Part shown: piece by piece, positions 1 to 10,768 of the stretch
Numbering within the stretch: the first letter of the stretch is position 1
Layout of the letters: each line of letters starts with the position of its first letter
Assembly: GCA_951802425.1 (NCBI GenBank)
Contig: OX637802.1
Location: 62,001 to 126,000 of the forward strand
Direction of reading: 5' to 3'
DNA from: Clavaria fumosa
Taxonomy: Eukaryota; Basidiomycota; Agaricomycetes; Agaricales; Clavariaceae
Length of the DNA stretch: 64,000 bases
Notes under the pieces: generated by a model
Seen by the model: the letters and a program-made list of their open reading frames with translations, nothing else
The model's database searches: none
What the model was told of the DNA's origin: nothing
Position numbers and translations under genes: made by a program

Positions 1-64
1 TATTATACTTCCTGTACGTGCACATATAAAGTCTCACATGTACTTATGGTACTCTAGACTTGAT
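1..64 (+). repeat. LTR-C fragment (promoter-side part)
   Basis: This stretch matches the TATA-like region of the complete LTR-C at about 46000-46060: the same order of a tattatact block, cacatataa/tatataag, catgtacttatggtactctagacttgat. Similarity stops at about 64. A short tail resembling the LTR-C end (cctaaca) appears near 597-603, directly before repeat A, so this may be an LTR-C copy whose middle was replaced. Confidence 0.75.
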
Positions 65-596
65 TGAGTGGTGGGCAGTGTTGCTGGGCACTTGGTATCA
101 CCCAGAGAGGGTCACAGTAGTCATCTTCCAGGTTGGGTCATGTGTATCTACACACAGTAAAAAATTCATGTGGTTCTGTTACACACCACAGGCAAGGAAA
201 AGGAAAAGAGGATGATAGGGGCTGAGCTGTGACAATGTGTCACAGTTTGAAATTAAGGGTCCAGGCTAGCTGGGTTAGGACACAGGGCTTGGGCAGATGG
301 GCAGATCTTAGTATTATATAAGACTGGGCTCACACAACTTAAGGGAGGTCATGATGACAATACTAAGATAAGGGGAAAAGAGTACAAAAAAGGAAAAGGT
401 GAAGTACTTATAGCAAATGCCTCAGCACTTGCTGGTGTTCTCATGCTTGGATCCTTGGATCATGTGACATGCCAAGGTGCAGGTCAGGTGACTTTGGGAT
501 TAAGTAATCTGACTCTCAGCCACAGGTCATGTGGCCTTCCAACAAGCCTCCCCAGTTTCTCCACAACTCCTCTTTGGGATGGCTTAGGTAAGCAAT
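65..596. other. Unassigned sequence between LTR-C remnants
   Basis: I see no convincing coding frame, RNA or recognisable element here. The sequence is A/G-rich in the middle and CpG-poor. It sits where the body of an LTR-C copy would be expected, so it is either an insertion or a strongly diverged LTR segment. Confidence 0.4.
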
Positions 597-1308
597 CCTA
601 ACACCAGCAGCTAACCACAATGATGGCACACCAGCAGCCTCCAATACTATGTATGATATGCCATGGCACAATCCCTTCATCTGGCACATTATGCCACATG
701 AATACATTAGTCTTATTCACATTACCAGTATTACCCATGGTCACAAGCATCACCATGTGACCCACCTCATGACATGACAACATCAACATTCATATATGCA
801 GCTATCAGTCAGCTGCATATGTTCTTCTAATAACTACTTCACAGCTACTATATTTCAAATTTTGCTGGAAGACCCCAGGAACCCTAAATTATTCATGCAC
901 TATACTCAAGCTTTCAATGTGATCCCTTTTGATTAGGTGCCACCACAAGTACAAACTTGTGTGAGGATGTGAGAACTGGATTCTGACTATATGCTGGAAT
1001 TGTTGCTTTGTGGGTGATGGGAGGGGAGAGAGAGGGATGGAATATGATAGGTATGGGATGGCCCAGTATAGCATTCCATTTGTTTTGGAATCCTATGGTT
1101 GGTTTTGATAAATGGGAGAATTTTGACTGGTTTGGTCAGCAGCTCTGCCATGCATTGGGAAATAGGTTTGGGGAAAATGTAAACCATGGAAATTGAGGAT
1201 TAGAGGGGTAGATATAGGCACACAAAATTTCAAAAGACTAGCTTGAGTGGTTAGCTTGCAGTGAAAGAAAGCGCAGATGCTCCATCTGCACAAGGACTAT
1301 GCTATTAG
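597..1308 (+). repeat. Dispersed repeat A, copy 1
   Basis: The segment shares a long colinear sequence with 16325-17267 and 42730-43532. It begins with a CACCAGCAGC-type simple repeat and ends at the same base as the other copies (gactatgctNttag). A 6-bp hairpin, gcagat/atctgc with a 5-nt loop, lies 19 nt before the end. Copy 1 lacks the roughly 240-bp segment around 16610-16850 of copy 2. Short open frames occur on both strands, but none is conserved without frame damage among copies, so I call no gene. The tandem 650-bp satellite is made from this repeat. Confidence 0.85.
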
Positions 1309-2036
1309 TAGATCCAACCAGGCCCCAAGGTGATCCAACCATGCCCTGGGTCAATCCAACCTAACCACAGGGTGATCCAACCATGCCCTGGGTCAATCCA
1401 ACCATGCCTCAGGGTGATCCAACCAGGCCCTGGGTTAATCCAACCATGCCCCAAGTAGATCCAACCATGCTCTGAGTAGATCCAACCATGCCTCAGGGTG
1501 AACCAACCAGTCCCCAAGTAGATCCAACCAGGCCCTGGGTTAATCCAACCATGCCCCAAGTAGATCCAACCATGCCCCAAGTAGATCCAACCAGGCCCTG
1601 GGTTAATCCAACCATGCCCTAGGTCAATCCAACCATGCTCTGAGTAGATCCAACCATGCCTCAGGGTGAACCAACCAGGCCCCAAGTAGATCCAACCAGG
1701 CCCTGGGTTAATCCAACCATGCCCCAAGTAGATCCAACCATGCCTCAGGGTGATCCAACCATGCCCCAAGTAGATCCAACCATGCCCCAAGTAGATCCAA
1801 CCAGGCCCTGGGTTAATCCAACCATGCCCTGGGTCAATCCAACCATGCTCTGAGTGGATCCAACCATGCCTCAGGGTGATCCAACCATGCCCTGGGTCAA
1901 TCCAACCATGCTCTGAGTAGATCCAACCAGGCCCCAAGGTGATCCAACCATGCCCTGGGTCAATCCAACCATGCCCTGGGTTAATCCAACCATGCCCCAA
2001 GGTGATCCAACTGGGCCCAGTCAATCCAACCAGGCC
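1309..2036. repeat. 21-bp minisatellite, about 34 units
   Basis: The tract is built of 21-bp units of the type gatccaaccatgccccaagt-a, with variants (catgccctgggtt, caggccctgggtt, catgcctcagggt). Because 21 is a multiple of three and the units lack stops, a 239-codon minus-strand frame (2024-1305) stays open and would encode a seven-residue GWI-(D/N/Y/T)-x-G-H repeat. A shorter plus frame encodes PTMPQVD-like repeats. No promoter, unique N-terminus or C-terminus is seen, so I treat the frames as a by-product of the repeat. Confidence 0.9.
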
Positions 2037-2231
2037 CTAACCCTGCCATTTGAGTTAGGGGAAACCACGAACCCCCTTAACCTAACCCTAATCCACTCTG
2101 GGTCACCTCCCCTCACTGCCACCACCCTCAATTCCAAGGGGGGGGTGAGATTTGAAGGTATCCAACATCCAACCTGAATAGGCTAGCCTATTCGTCCTAG
2201 GGAATAGTTAGCAACCCACCTTAAGAAACGC
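2037..2231. other. C-rich spacer
   Basis: Short C/A-rich sequence with isolated CCTAACCC words, a G8 run and the string ccttaagaaacgc, which also introduces the palindrome-type repeat near 33283 and the region next to the gene at 43565. No coding potential is evident. Confidence 0.4.
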
Positions 2232-3999
2232 AATTTTGTTCCCACATTTCATCAGTCTTTCTTGTCTAGGTGGCTAACATTATTATGCCTTCTTGTCTCA
2301 CTACCCATGGTGGGCCTTCTTCTTCCATTCTATCCAGCATCCATTCAAGCCCTCCTCTATCTGAAGTGCTCCCTGCTGACCCTGTGGCACTATCAGATAG
2401 TCACCCATATACTAGCATACCATTGCCCTTGCATTATTGTCTGCTCTCCTGTCTCTGCCCAAGTGAATTCATTCAGCAATTGCATCTCATATGTTGATAG
2501 CTGTGGGCCACACACTTTGAAACACATGCATACAAGCCTTGACACTGACTCAACTCACAACTGAACTGACTTTATAAGATGTGGGCATCCATGACACCCA
2601 CTTTGACATACACCTTCAGTCAACCTTGTGCATTATGTGAGCATGGGAGTCCTGGATACCCACTTTGAGATACACATCCAGTCAACTTACTTTGTACATT
2701 ATGAGAGGTGTGGGTGTCCTGGCCATTTACATGGCATGTCTCACCTGTAACATGTCCAAGCCTGCATCACATTGGATCTTGGTAGGTATGTAGGACCTAG
2801 GTATTAGCATGCTGGGAGTGAGCAGCACAGGTAGCATAAGTAGGATGGAGGGTGGACAGTCTGAGTGGGGTGAGTGGGTGGCACAAGCAAGGTGAGTAAA
2901 GCAGGAAGCATGCCAGGTGGTGTAGCACCAATGAGGTGAGTGGGCAGACAGCACAAGCAGGGTGGATGGTGCAATTGGGGTGAGCAGCATGGGTGACACC
3001 AGTGGGGCAAGTTTGGTGGACAAGTGCATGTGCATATTATCAGTCAATGATATATCTGCTTGAGTAATGTATGTGTTTACTGTGCTCATGTTTGTCATTA
3101 AGCAATGACTGATGAGCATGAGCAGTGCCAGGATGACAAACATGAGCACAGTAAACACATACATTACTCAAGCAGATATATCATTGACTGATAATATGCA
3201 CATGCACTTGTCCACCAAACTTGCCCCACTGGTGTCACCCATGCTGCTCACCCCAATTGCACCATCCACCCTGCTTGTGCTGTCTGCCCACTCACCTCAT
3301 TGGTGCTACACCACCTGGCATGCTTCCTGCTTTACTCACCTTGCTTGTGCCACCCACTCACCCCACTCAGACTGTCCACCCTCCATCCTACTTATGCTAC
3401 CTGTGCTGCTCACTCCCAGCATGCTAATACCTAGGTCCTACATACCTACCAAGATCCAATGTGATGCAGGCTTGGACATGTTACAGGTGAGACATGCCAT
3501 GTAAATGGCCAGGACACCCACACCTCTCATAATGTACAAAGTAAGTTGACTGGATGTGTATCTCAAAGTGGGTATCCAGGACTCCCATGCTCACATAATG
3601 CACAAGGTTGACTGAAGGTGTATGTCAAAGTGGGTGTCATGGATTCCCACATCTTATAAAGTCAGTTCAGTTGTGAGTTGAGTCAGTGTCAAGGCTTGTA
3701 TGCATGTGTTTCAAAGTGTGTGGCCCACAGCTATCAACATATGAGATGCAATTGCTGAATGAATTCACTTGGGCAGAGACAGGAGAGCAGACAATAATGC
3801 AAGGGCAATGGTATGCTAGTATATGGGTGACTATCTGATAGTGCCACAGGGTCAGCAGGGAGCACTTCAGATAGAGGAGGGCTTGAATGGATGCTGTATA
3901 GAATGGAAGAAGAAGGCCCACCATGGGTAGTGAGACAAGAAGGCATAATAATGTTAGCCACCTAGACAAGAAAGACTGATGAAATGTGGGAACAAAATT
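2232..3999. repeat. Large palindrome 1: 867-bp inverted arms, 34-bp spacer
   Basis: The left arm (2232-3098) is the reverse complement of the right arm (3133-3999). Comparing by eye I find only about two substitutions (for example at the positions of ctatcc/ctatac and gggcat/gggaat). The unique spacer is 3099-3132. The mirror-image short frames on the two strands are consequences of the symmetry. Related sequences are palindrome 2 at 62566-64000 and a diverged single arm at 33280-34057. Such symmetry would form a hairpin or cruciform. No protein or terminal TSD was identified. Confidence 0.95.
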
Positions 4000-4271
4000 T
4001 CCTGTCCCTGTCCCCAGTTGTCTCAGACCTTCAGAGTCTACTGTCAGCAAGTCACTCAACCCCTCAATGTAAGTCCCTGTCTATCATGCTCACCTTGCTT
4101 GTATGCCCTGCTTCCACTACTTTGTTGACTGACAATATGTGCATGCCATTGGCTGACTATTTGCACTTACCATTGGTCAACAATATGGGCATGTTGTTGA
4201 TTGAGGATTGAGTTTCCTTGATCAATGATATAAACTGAACTAACACTGCCAGTAGTTCTATGACATCAATG
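4000..4271. other. Flank between palindrome 1 and the copia element
   Basis: CpG-poor sequence with no recognisable gene. A 75-codon frame (3984-4211) crosses the palindrome boundary and has no family resemblance that I recognise. Confidence 0.35.
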
Positions 4272-4513
4272 TTGGATGTTCAAGCAGAGCACAAACCTAA
4301 TTTACACTTTTCACAGCCACGCGCATGGTGCGATACTGCTCAGTTCAGACTACCAACTGAGCAGTGAGTCTAAATAACTTTTATCACCTTACACTCTTTG
4401 TACTGACACTAAATACTTATAGTCTAACTGTAGTGTCAGGTGAATACCAGATAAGTTCGGACTACTGACTGAGCATCTAACTGTAGTGTCAGGTCACCTC
4501 TATTCTAGAGATT
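4272..4513 (+). promoter_or_regulatory. Putative copia leader or LTR remnant with strong hairpin
   Basis: This precedes the copia gag. It holds a perfect 11-bp stem (actgctcagtt at 4335-4345, aactgagcagt at 4355-4365) with a 9-nt loop. It also holds a 19-bp direct repeat, tctaactgtagtgtcaggt, at about 4423-4441 and 4469-4487. A start like tgttggatgttc near 4272 could be an LTR edge, but no matching 3' LTR exists in the window. Role as 5' LTR/leader is inferred from position only. Confidence 0.45.
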
Positions 4514-5690
4514 ATGAGACCTGCTTCCCAACACAAAGGTTCTGTCGCCCCCCAGAGCTCCTCGTTCGCAATAATAAAGCTTCGCAACGACAGTTCAAAC
4601 TGGCCTGATTACGAAATGAGAGCCAAGACCGCTATGGGAGCCAAGGGACTGATCAGACACGTCGAAAGGACAGCAAGGCGACCTCTACCTTTTGACATCG
4701 AGAACGGCCGACCAGTTTCTGATCCTGGAAAACCCGCCACGCAACTCGAGATCCAAGAGCTCGAATGCGCTATGGACGAGTATGAGCAAAAAGAGTACGT
4801 GGCACAACACATAATGCTTACCTCTGTCTTGCCGCGACTTTCCACGATGCTCCGGGCAAACACTTCAGCTGCACAGATGTGGCAGCAAATAATCTCGGAT
4901 GCTAGGAAGAAAAGTCGTGTTTATCAAGTTGATACCCATCAACATATTCAGGAGCTTCACTGCCCCGAAGGAGGAGATGTGCGTGCGCACCTCAACGCGA
5001 TGACCGACCTGCAAAATGAACTGGAGGCAATTGGCACACCAGTCAATGATGACGACTTCGCGACAATGATACATGTGAGCTTACCGCTAAGCTATTGGCC
5101 ACTCCTGCAATCCGTCCTCCACGCCGCAGACATGAATGAAAAAGCTGTTGACCCGAACTACCTGATTAGAATTGTCCTTGAGGAGAATCATCAATGACAG
5201 ATAACTCATGGACTATCAAAATCTGGTCAGGCGGCCTTCCAGACAAATAAAAATCGTCGCAGAGGCAAGGGGAACAAGTCTTCAGGCCAAACGAAGCTGT
5301 GGGACAACTGCAAACGCACCAACCACAATATAGAGGACTGCTTTGCCAAGGGAGGACCCAAGGAGGGACAACGCCCTCCCTGGGCGAAGAGCAAACAAAC
5401 CGAAGCGAACGCTGCAGCAACGAAGGGGAAGAAAGAAGAGACGGACGAGTGGGTCGCATTCACCTGTACTTCTACTCCCACAGATGTCGCTGCCAAGGCA
5501 ACTCATCAGTGCTCCCACGTCACCGCATTCCTTGATAGTGGAGCTACCACCCATTTTACCCCTTTGAGACAGAAGTTGATCAATTTCCGGAACATGTCTC
5601 CCAGGCCAGTTACCGCAGCCAATGGAGGGGAATTCAATGGAGTCGGATGCGGCCACGTTTGGACAGGGACACTGCACCATCAAACATTCT
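4514..5690 (+). pseudogene. Ty1/copia gag-protease region, broken
   Basis: ATG 4514 opens a 227-codon gag frame ending at TGA 5195-5197. The same frame continues past the stop into a basic stretch, a zinc knuckle (CKRTNHNIEDC, about 5308-5340) and the aspartic protease site FLDSGATTHF (near 5530). Gag packages element RNA; the protease processes the polyprotein. After the protease the frame runs into stops near 5690. The IN frame then resumes one register away, with the usual stretch between protease and GAG-pre-integrase apparently shortened. The in-frame stop and internal deletion make this non-functional. Family assignment rests on the DSGA site and the downstream copia-order pol. Confidence 0.85.
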
Positions 5691-7146
5691 GATGGAAGGG
5701 AGCTAGCCCGAGTGAAGAAAATAAACGGTCTCTACATCCTAAACGGCAGCATGCATAAACACAGCTCACTACACGCCAATATAGCCACGCAGCGGCTAAG
5801 CATAACCGAAGTGCACCGCACCTTGGGCCATATCAATGTCGAGACCATTAAACATGCAATAAAAACGGGTAAAATTACCGGCATAATGCTCGATGATGAC
5901 TCGGAACCTGAGTTCTGTGACGCATGTGCGCAGGCAAAGCCTCACCATCAATCGTTTCCTGAGCAAGCCCAAAACTGTGCGCAGAACTTCGGAGATTGCA
6001 TCCACACCGACCTATGGGGACCTGCGAAGGTTGAGTCAATATTTAGGAGCCGTTACACAGTCGATTTCATCGACTGTGCAACTCGCTGGACTCACGTTGC
6101 CTTTCTTCGCCATAAGAACGAGGTGTTTCAAGCCTATCTTGATTTTGAGAAACACCTTGAGACGCAGGATGGCATAAAGATAAAAATCCTCTGGTCTGAC
6201 CGCGGCCACGAGTTCCTCAACGATAAATTCAGTGAGCACCTGGCCAACAAAGGGACAATACGAGAACTCACTGTCCATGACACGCACGAGCAAGTCGGCA
6301 TTGCTGAGCGTTGGAACCGCACGAAAGCCGAGCTAGCCCGCACAATGCTTATCGACTCGAAGTTGTCTAGATTCCTGTGGGCTGAAGCGATGAATCACGC
6401 AGCTTGGATAAAAAACCGCTCACCTACACGTGCACTCAACAACGGTACCCTGTACGAAGCTCGATATGGCAAAAAACCCGACATGTCGCGAGTTGTACCA
6501 TTCGGCACGTGTGCCTGGGTTAAAATCGTAGATGCTGGCAAGCTGGAACCTCGCGCGATGCTCGGCCACTTCGTCGGCTTCAATGCAACGAGTACTGGCT
6601 ATCGAATTTACGTCCCTGAGAAACGACAAGTTAAAATCGAGCATGAAGTCACTTTTGACCGTACCAGACATCCTCAGACGGTCCAAATCCCCGAAGAGTC
6701 AGAGATTGAGGGGGAGAGGCAAAAGGACATTCTCCGAAACTCTCCGGAGGCCCGCCCTTCGTCACCCGGCACCGACGAAAGTGAAAGTGACCAAGATGAC
6801 ACAAGAAGCAACGATCAGCTGTCAGACAGTGACGAGAGCGACTCAGATGATACTCACAGTCATTCCAACAGTCGCAGATCCCCGTCACCAACGCCTGATT
6901 ACCCCCAGCATGCCGAACATGATGAATCCGGTCGACCTCGCCACAAACACCATGAACCTGGATTTTACAGGAAATTAGCCGGCCACCACGCCCACGCTTC
7001 AGCGTACGCACCTGAAAACACCTCAGACGACTCTGACAACTATTTTCCCCTCTTCGCATTGACCGCAGGCGCTGTAGGATCCGAACTGTGCACCCTTGCC
7101 GAAGCGCTCTTGAGAGATGACGCCAGTCAATGGAAAGAAGCCTGGG
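5640..7146 (+). pseudogene. Ty1/copia integrase region with RT start, truncated
   Basis: The open frame spanning 5622-7457 carries a GAG-pre-integrase zinc site (HRTLGH, then CDAC about 45 residues later). The integrase core has DDE-type landmarks: HTDLWGP, SDRGHEF and GIAERWNRT. A Ser/Asp/His-rich linker follows, and then only the beginning of the copia reverse transcriptase (TLAEALLRDDASQWKEAW). Homology stops near 7147; the remaining frame to 7457 does not look like RT. RT and RNase H are absent, so the element is a 3'-truncated relic. Domain order protease-IN-RT identifies the Ty1/copia superfamily (Pseudoviridae type). The DDE residues seem kept, and CpG content is high, so truncation may be fairly recent. 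Confidence 0.9.
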
Positions 7147-8079
7147 ATGGCAGCAAGGTGTGGAGGCATAGGGGGGACCAGAGGGACCTGTGGAGCTTCA
7201 GCCTGAGACGGGGGACGAGATACTGGTCACATCTCCATCAGGGGTACTGGTCATGCTTCCAGTTGAAGAATACAGAAGGGTTCGACTGGTATTTCAAGGT
7301 GGGAGGCAGGTTGAAGCATTGCTTCGGTCCCTATAGGGTTGCAAGGGAGTGCCCTGCTCGGAGTAGTAGCTGGCTGCATCCAAGTGGGCCAGCTGCTATG
7401 AGGGGTGGTGTACCTTGGGATCCTAGAGACAATGGCAGGTCACAGCAGGGTTTGTGAAATTCTGAAGAGATCAGGCTGTGACCTGGAAAAGTGGGGCCAT
7501 ATCCTGGGGTCCTCTGGTAGGTTGAACCTGTCTCAGAGGTTGCAAAGGGGTATCCAGGTCAAGAGGAGTGGGAACTCCATGGTCAGTAGTCCCTGGATAC
7601 TGACATTGACTTTCATATAATCAGTTCTGTGGATTAGTGTGGAATCTGTCCATCAATCATACCAAAGGCTCATAAAGATTTGTGGTCTCTATGATGTAAG
7701 CCAATTCTTTGTTGAGGGTTCCCACTTCGTACTGGTGACAAGTATTGTTAAGGATTTGGTAGGTGTGGTGGCAGGGACAGTCAAAGCGCAGATAGCCAAG
7801 CTGCTCTATGAGGGACTCGGCTTCTTCACACAGGGATGAAGCTTGACTGGCTGTGATTTGGGTGGGTTCTTCAGGTTGCAACTGAACAACAGATGCCAGT
7901 CATTCTTGAATGGTAGTGGGCGGCTCGTGAGTTGTCTCCAAGGCCATTGGAGTGATTGCATGGCTGCCTGTGCATGTTTGAAAATGATGAGTAATAGGTT
8001 GGGGAGGAGTGTGACTGGTGGACATAATATGGTGTTATCCGGGTGTTGAGTGGTAGGGCAAGGGGGAGACTTGATATTA
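7147..8079 (-). other. Unassigned sequence with a minus-strand frame
   Basis: Begins where the copia RT is cut. On the minus strand, 7881-7657 reads as a reasonable protein-like frame containing CEEAESLIEQLGYLRFDCP, and the frame can be followed further upstream toward 8020 with one stop. Together with 9963-9570 on the same strand it may be a reading frame interrupted by the LTR-C at 8080-9569, but the sequences flanking that LTR show no 5-bp duplication. I recognise no family. Confidence 0.35.
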
Positions 8080-9569
8080 TGTTAGGGCCTGTCCTGTCTT
8101 GATGGTAATGCTGGGAATCAACTTGTTGGTGACTGATCCTGGAAACTCGCTAAGACCAATCAACTGTTGAGCACAGTTGAGAATGCTCAGTCCCAGAAGG
8201 TTGCAAAGATGTCTGGGAAGATGTAAGAATGGAAATAGACAAATAGGGAGAGGGGAGATGTCACTAGAAAGGTTTTGAAGTTGGTAGATGAAGCATAAAG
8301 AAGGAAATTGATGAGGAGGGAGAAATAGGTAACACTGAGGAGGTCGTGAAGTCAACCAATGAAGCATAAAGAATTAAAAAGATGAAGTGGGAGAAAGAGA
8401 CGATGTTGAGAAAGTTGTGGGTAGTCACGATGATGTCAAGAGATATGTTGCTGAAGGTGATAACTTTGCCAACCAATGGGAGAACCTGTGGGGTTCGAGG
8501 AGATCAGTACCAAGATGAAGTGAAGAGAATACTTAAGTGCATGAGTCATACGAGCACGGAGGACAAGTTTAGAGTAAGCTGAAAGTGTCTTGGCAATCTT
8601 GAGGTCACCAAGGGAGATAAGACCTCTCAATCACAATGGTTCCAAGCTCAAAGGGCATCATGGCCTCAAGCTTAAACCAAAAGTGCATCAATATCAAGTC
8701 TACAGTATGAGAAGTACATGTGAGACTTATATACATGCGTACAGAGAGTATAACAGAAGAGGAGAAGTACATGTGAGACTTATATACATGCGTACAGAGA
8801 GTATAACAGAAGAGGAGAAGTACATGTGAGACTTATATACATGCATACAGAGAGTATAACAGAAGAGGAAAAGTACAGAGGTTGCCAAGTGACAGAACTA
8901 TAGTAGTACAGGGTATGGTCAGTCATAAGGAGACTATGGACATGTTCTACTAAGGTCACAAGGGGTAAAGGAAACATAGGTAAGGTCGCAAACCTGACTG
9001 GTCATGGGTCACAACTTAGTTAAATAATCATATGAGTAACTATAACTATGAAGAGGTGCTTTGGTCATAAGTATCATAGTTATAGATGACTGGGGAGAAG
9101 AAAGGAAGCATAATTTGAAGTAGTGCTCAACTGGCCATCAATGGCATGTTTCATCATTAAGGTTGTGAGGTCCAAGAGTGGTCACATGAGTGGCAGTGGT
9201 GACACAGGTGATGCTAGTGATGCAGGTGACCTTGGGCAGGAAGTCACATGGGTAATGCTGGTAACATGGGTAACACTGGTGGTGCCAGTGGTGCCGGCTG
9301 AGGAAGATTGCATAACTGTGTGTCGTGCATCAATTTGGCAGGTTCAGGTGGTAGACACATGTAGGGTGAGGTGGTGGGGGTTGACACGAATATAGTATAA
9401 TGGTTGCGAGTGTCGTGAGAATATGAGGGAGGCTGGGGAAGCATCCGGAATCGGGCAGTGGGCTTCGGAAGAGTACAGGGGGGTTTGTGAGGTGGTAAGG
9501 AGGTGTCGGGAGGTCCACAGGTGCTAGTAGAGTTGTCGTAGATCGAGGAAAAATGAATGGGTCCTGACA
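8080..9569 (-). mobile_element. LTR-C, complete length (about 1490 bp), minus orientation
   Basis: Starts TGTTAGGGCCTGTC and ends GGGTCCTGACA, the reverse complement of the LTR at 45253-46741, and is nearly the same length (1490 against 1489 bp). CpG sites of that copy are mostly TpG/CpA here. Flanks (tatta / tgcag) are not a TSD, so this is a rearranged or orphaned LTR. A roughly 53-bp segment containing the TATA-like box is present three times (see separate entry). Confidence 0.92.
8713..8873 (-). repeat. Triplicated LTR promoter segment
   Basis: A 52-54 bp block (gtacatgtgagacttatata ...) occurs at 8715, 8767 and 8821. Read on the minus strand each block contains a TATATAAG-type box, the probable LTR core promoter. 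Other LTR-C copies in the window have one block. Confidence 0.85.
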
Positions 9570-10035
9570 TGCAGGAGGGTCACAATTGCTAACATTGCAT
9601 CTGCCATAGTTTTTGGGGATTCTGGTTCCAGCATGTATCATTTGTCTGATGGCTGTGGCCATGTCCAAGACTGTTACTGGTCCTTCAAGGATTTGGATGC
9701 TGATTCTCTGTAGTACCATTCTTGCCATTGCTGCATCTCATGTTTCTTCATTCCGGTCTGGGTTTGCTGCTGGGTTGCTGGAGCTGGGTGTGTGGGTGGG
9801 GGGAGCGGGGATCTGTGGTGGTGTCACACATGTTGGCACATCAGTCCCTGGGTCCACAGGGGCTTCCCTGGGATTACTTGACATTCCTCCATCTCCCAAA
9901 GTATATATGCATTACAGTAGCAGTCAAGCTAAGCTAGAGGATTATAAGGGACTAGGATACTAGGCGATTTTTGTGGTTTCATTGTTTTTGTTGTGCATGT
10001 TGATGTAGTTGATTAGAAAGGAAGTCCCAGTTCTT
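9570..10035 (-). other. Unrecognised minus-strand coding-like region
   Basis: On the minus strand, an upstream ATG near 9876 opens a Pro/Thr-rich stretch ending in one stop, followed by MARMVLQRISIQILEGPVT and GRCNVSNCDPPAC just before the LTR-C. It looks like the N-terminal part of an element protein or host gene, now disrupted. I recognise no domain and give it no function. The rest, to 10035, has no visible feature. Confidence 0.3.
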
Positions 10036-10655
10036 GATGCACATTGGTTTAAGCTTGAGGCTATTATGCCCTTTGAGCTTGGAACCACCACAATTGATAG
10101 GTCTTGTCTTGCTTGGTGACCTTGACAACACCAAGACTACTCTGCGACTACTCTGCTTCTTTCTAAACTCATCCTCCATGCTTGTATAAACTTGTGTACC
10201 TAAGTATCTTCCTTTATTTCATCTTGGTACTGATTCCTTGAACCCCACATGTTCTCCTGTTGGTTGGCAAAGTCATCGCCTTCACCAACATGTCTCTCAA
10301 CACCATCATGACCACTCACAACCCTCTCAGCAACATCCTTTTCTCTTTAACTTGTCAATTTCTCCTTCTATGCTTCATCTATTGACTTCATGACCTTCTC
10401 AGCAATGTCCTCCCTCTCTCAACTCATCTTTCCCTCCCCCCTATGCTTCATCAACTTCATGACCTTCCTAGTGACATCTTCCCCTTCCCCACTTGTCTTT
10501 TCCCATTCCTACACTTCACCAGACATTTTCATGACCTTCCAGGACTGAGTATCCTTGATTGTAGTTGAAAGTTGTTTGGTCTTAGCAAGCTTTCAAAAAT
10601 GGTCACCAACAAATTGACCTTCAGTGCTATTTATGAGACAGGACAGGCCATAACA
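10036..10655 (+). mobile_element. LTR-C fragment, 3' part
   Basis: Colinear with the second half of LTR-C from gatgcacattggtttaagct to the terminal ggccataaca. The 5' part is missing. It lies in opposite orientation to the complete LTR at 8080-9569, and the two enclose the unrecognised frame at 9570-10035. Confidence 0.88.
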
Positions 10656-10768
10656 GCCTTCTGCCAATGGATGCTAGGCACAAGGATCACTGTCAAGAGC
10701 CACCTGAGGTACTTGACTGGGTGTCACATAGTGGCCACCCTCTTGTGTGGTCTCCAGGTCAAATCCCT

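Noticed and set aside
1250..1308. Helitron 3' end on repeat A because of a terminal hairpin
   Set aside because: The stem is only 6 bp, lies 19 nt from the end, and the terminus is GTTAG rather than CTRR; no Rep/helicase coding was seen. Kept only as a note in the repeat A entries.
2037..2100. Interstitial telomere (CCCTAA) repeats, also cctaactaacc at 32868
   Set aside because: Only isolated, imperfect words occur; there is no run of exact telomere units.
8080..10655. A complete LTR element bounded by the LTR-C copies at 8080-9569 and 10036-10655
   Set aside because: The two LTRs are in opposite orientation and one is truncated; there is no primer-binding site, polypurine tract or pol between them.
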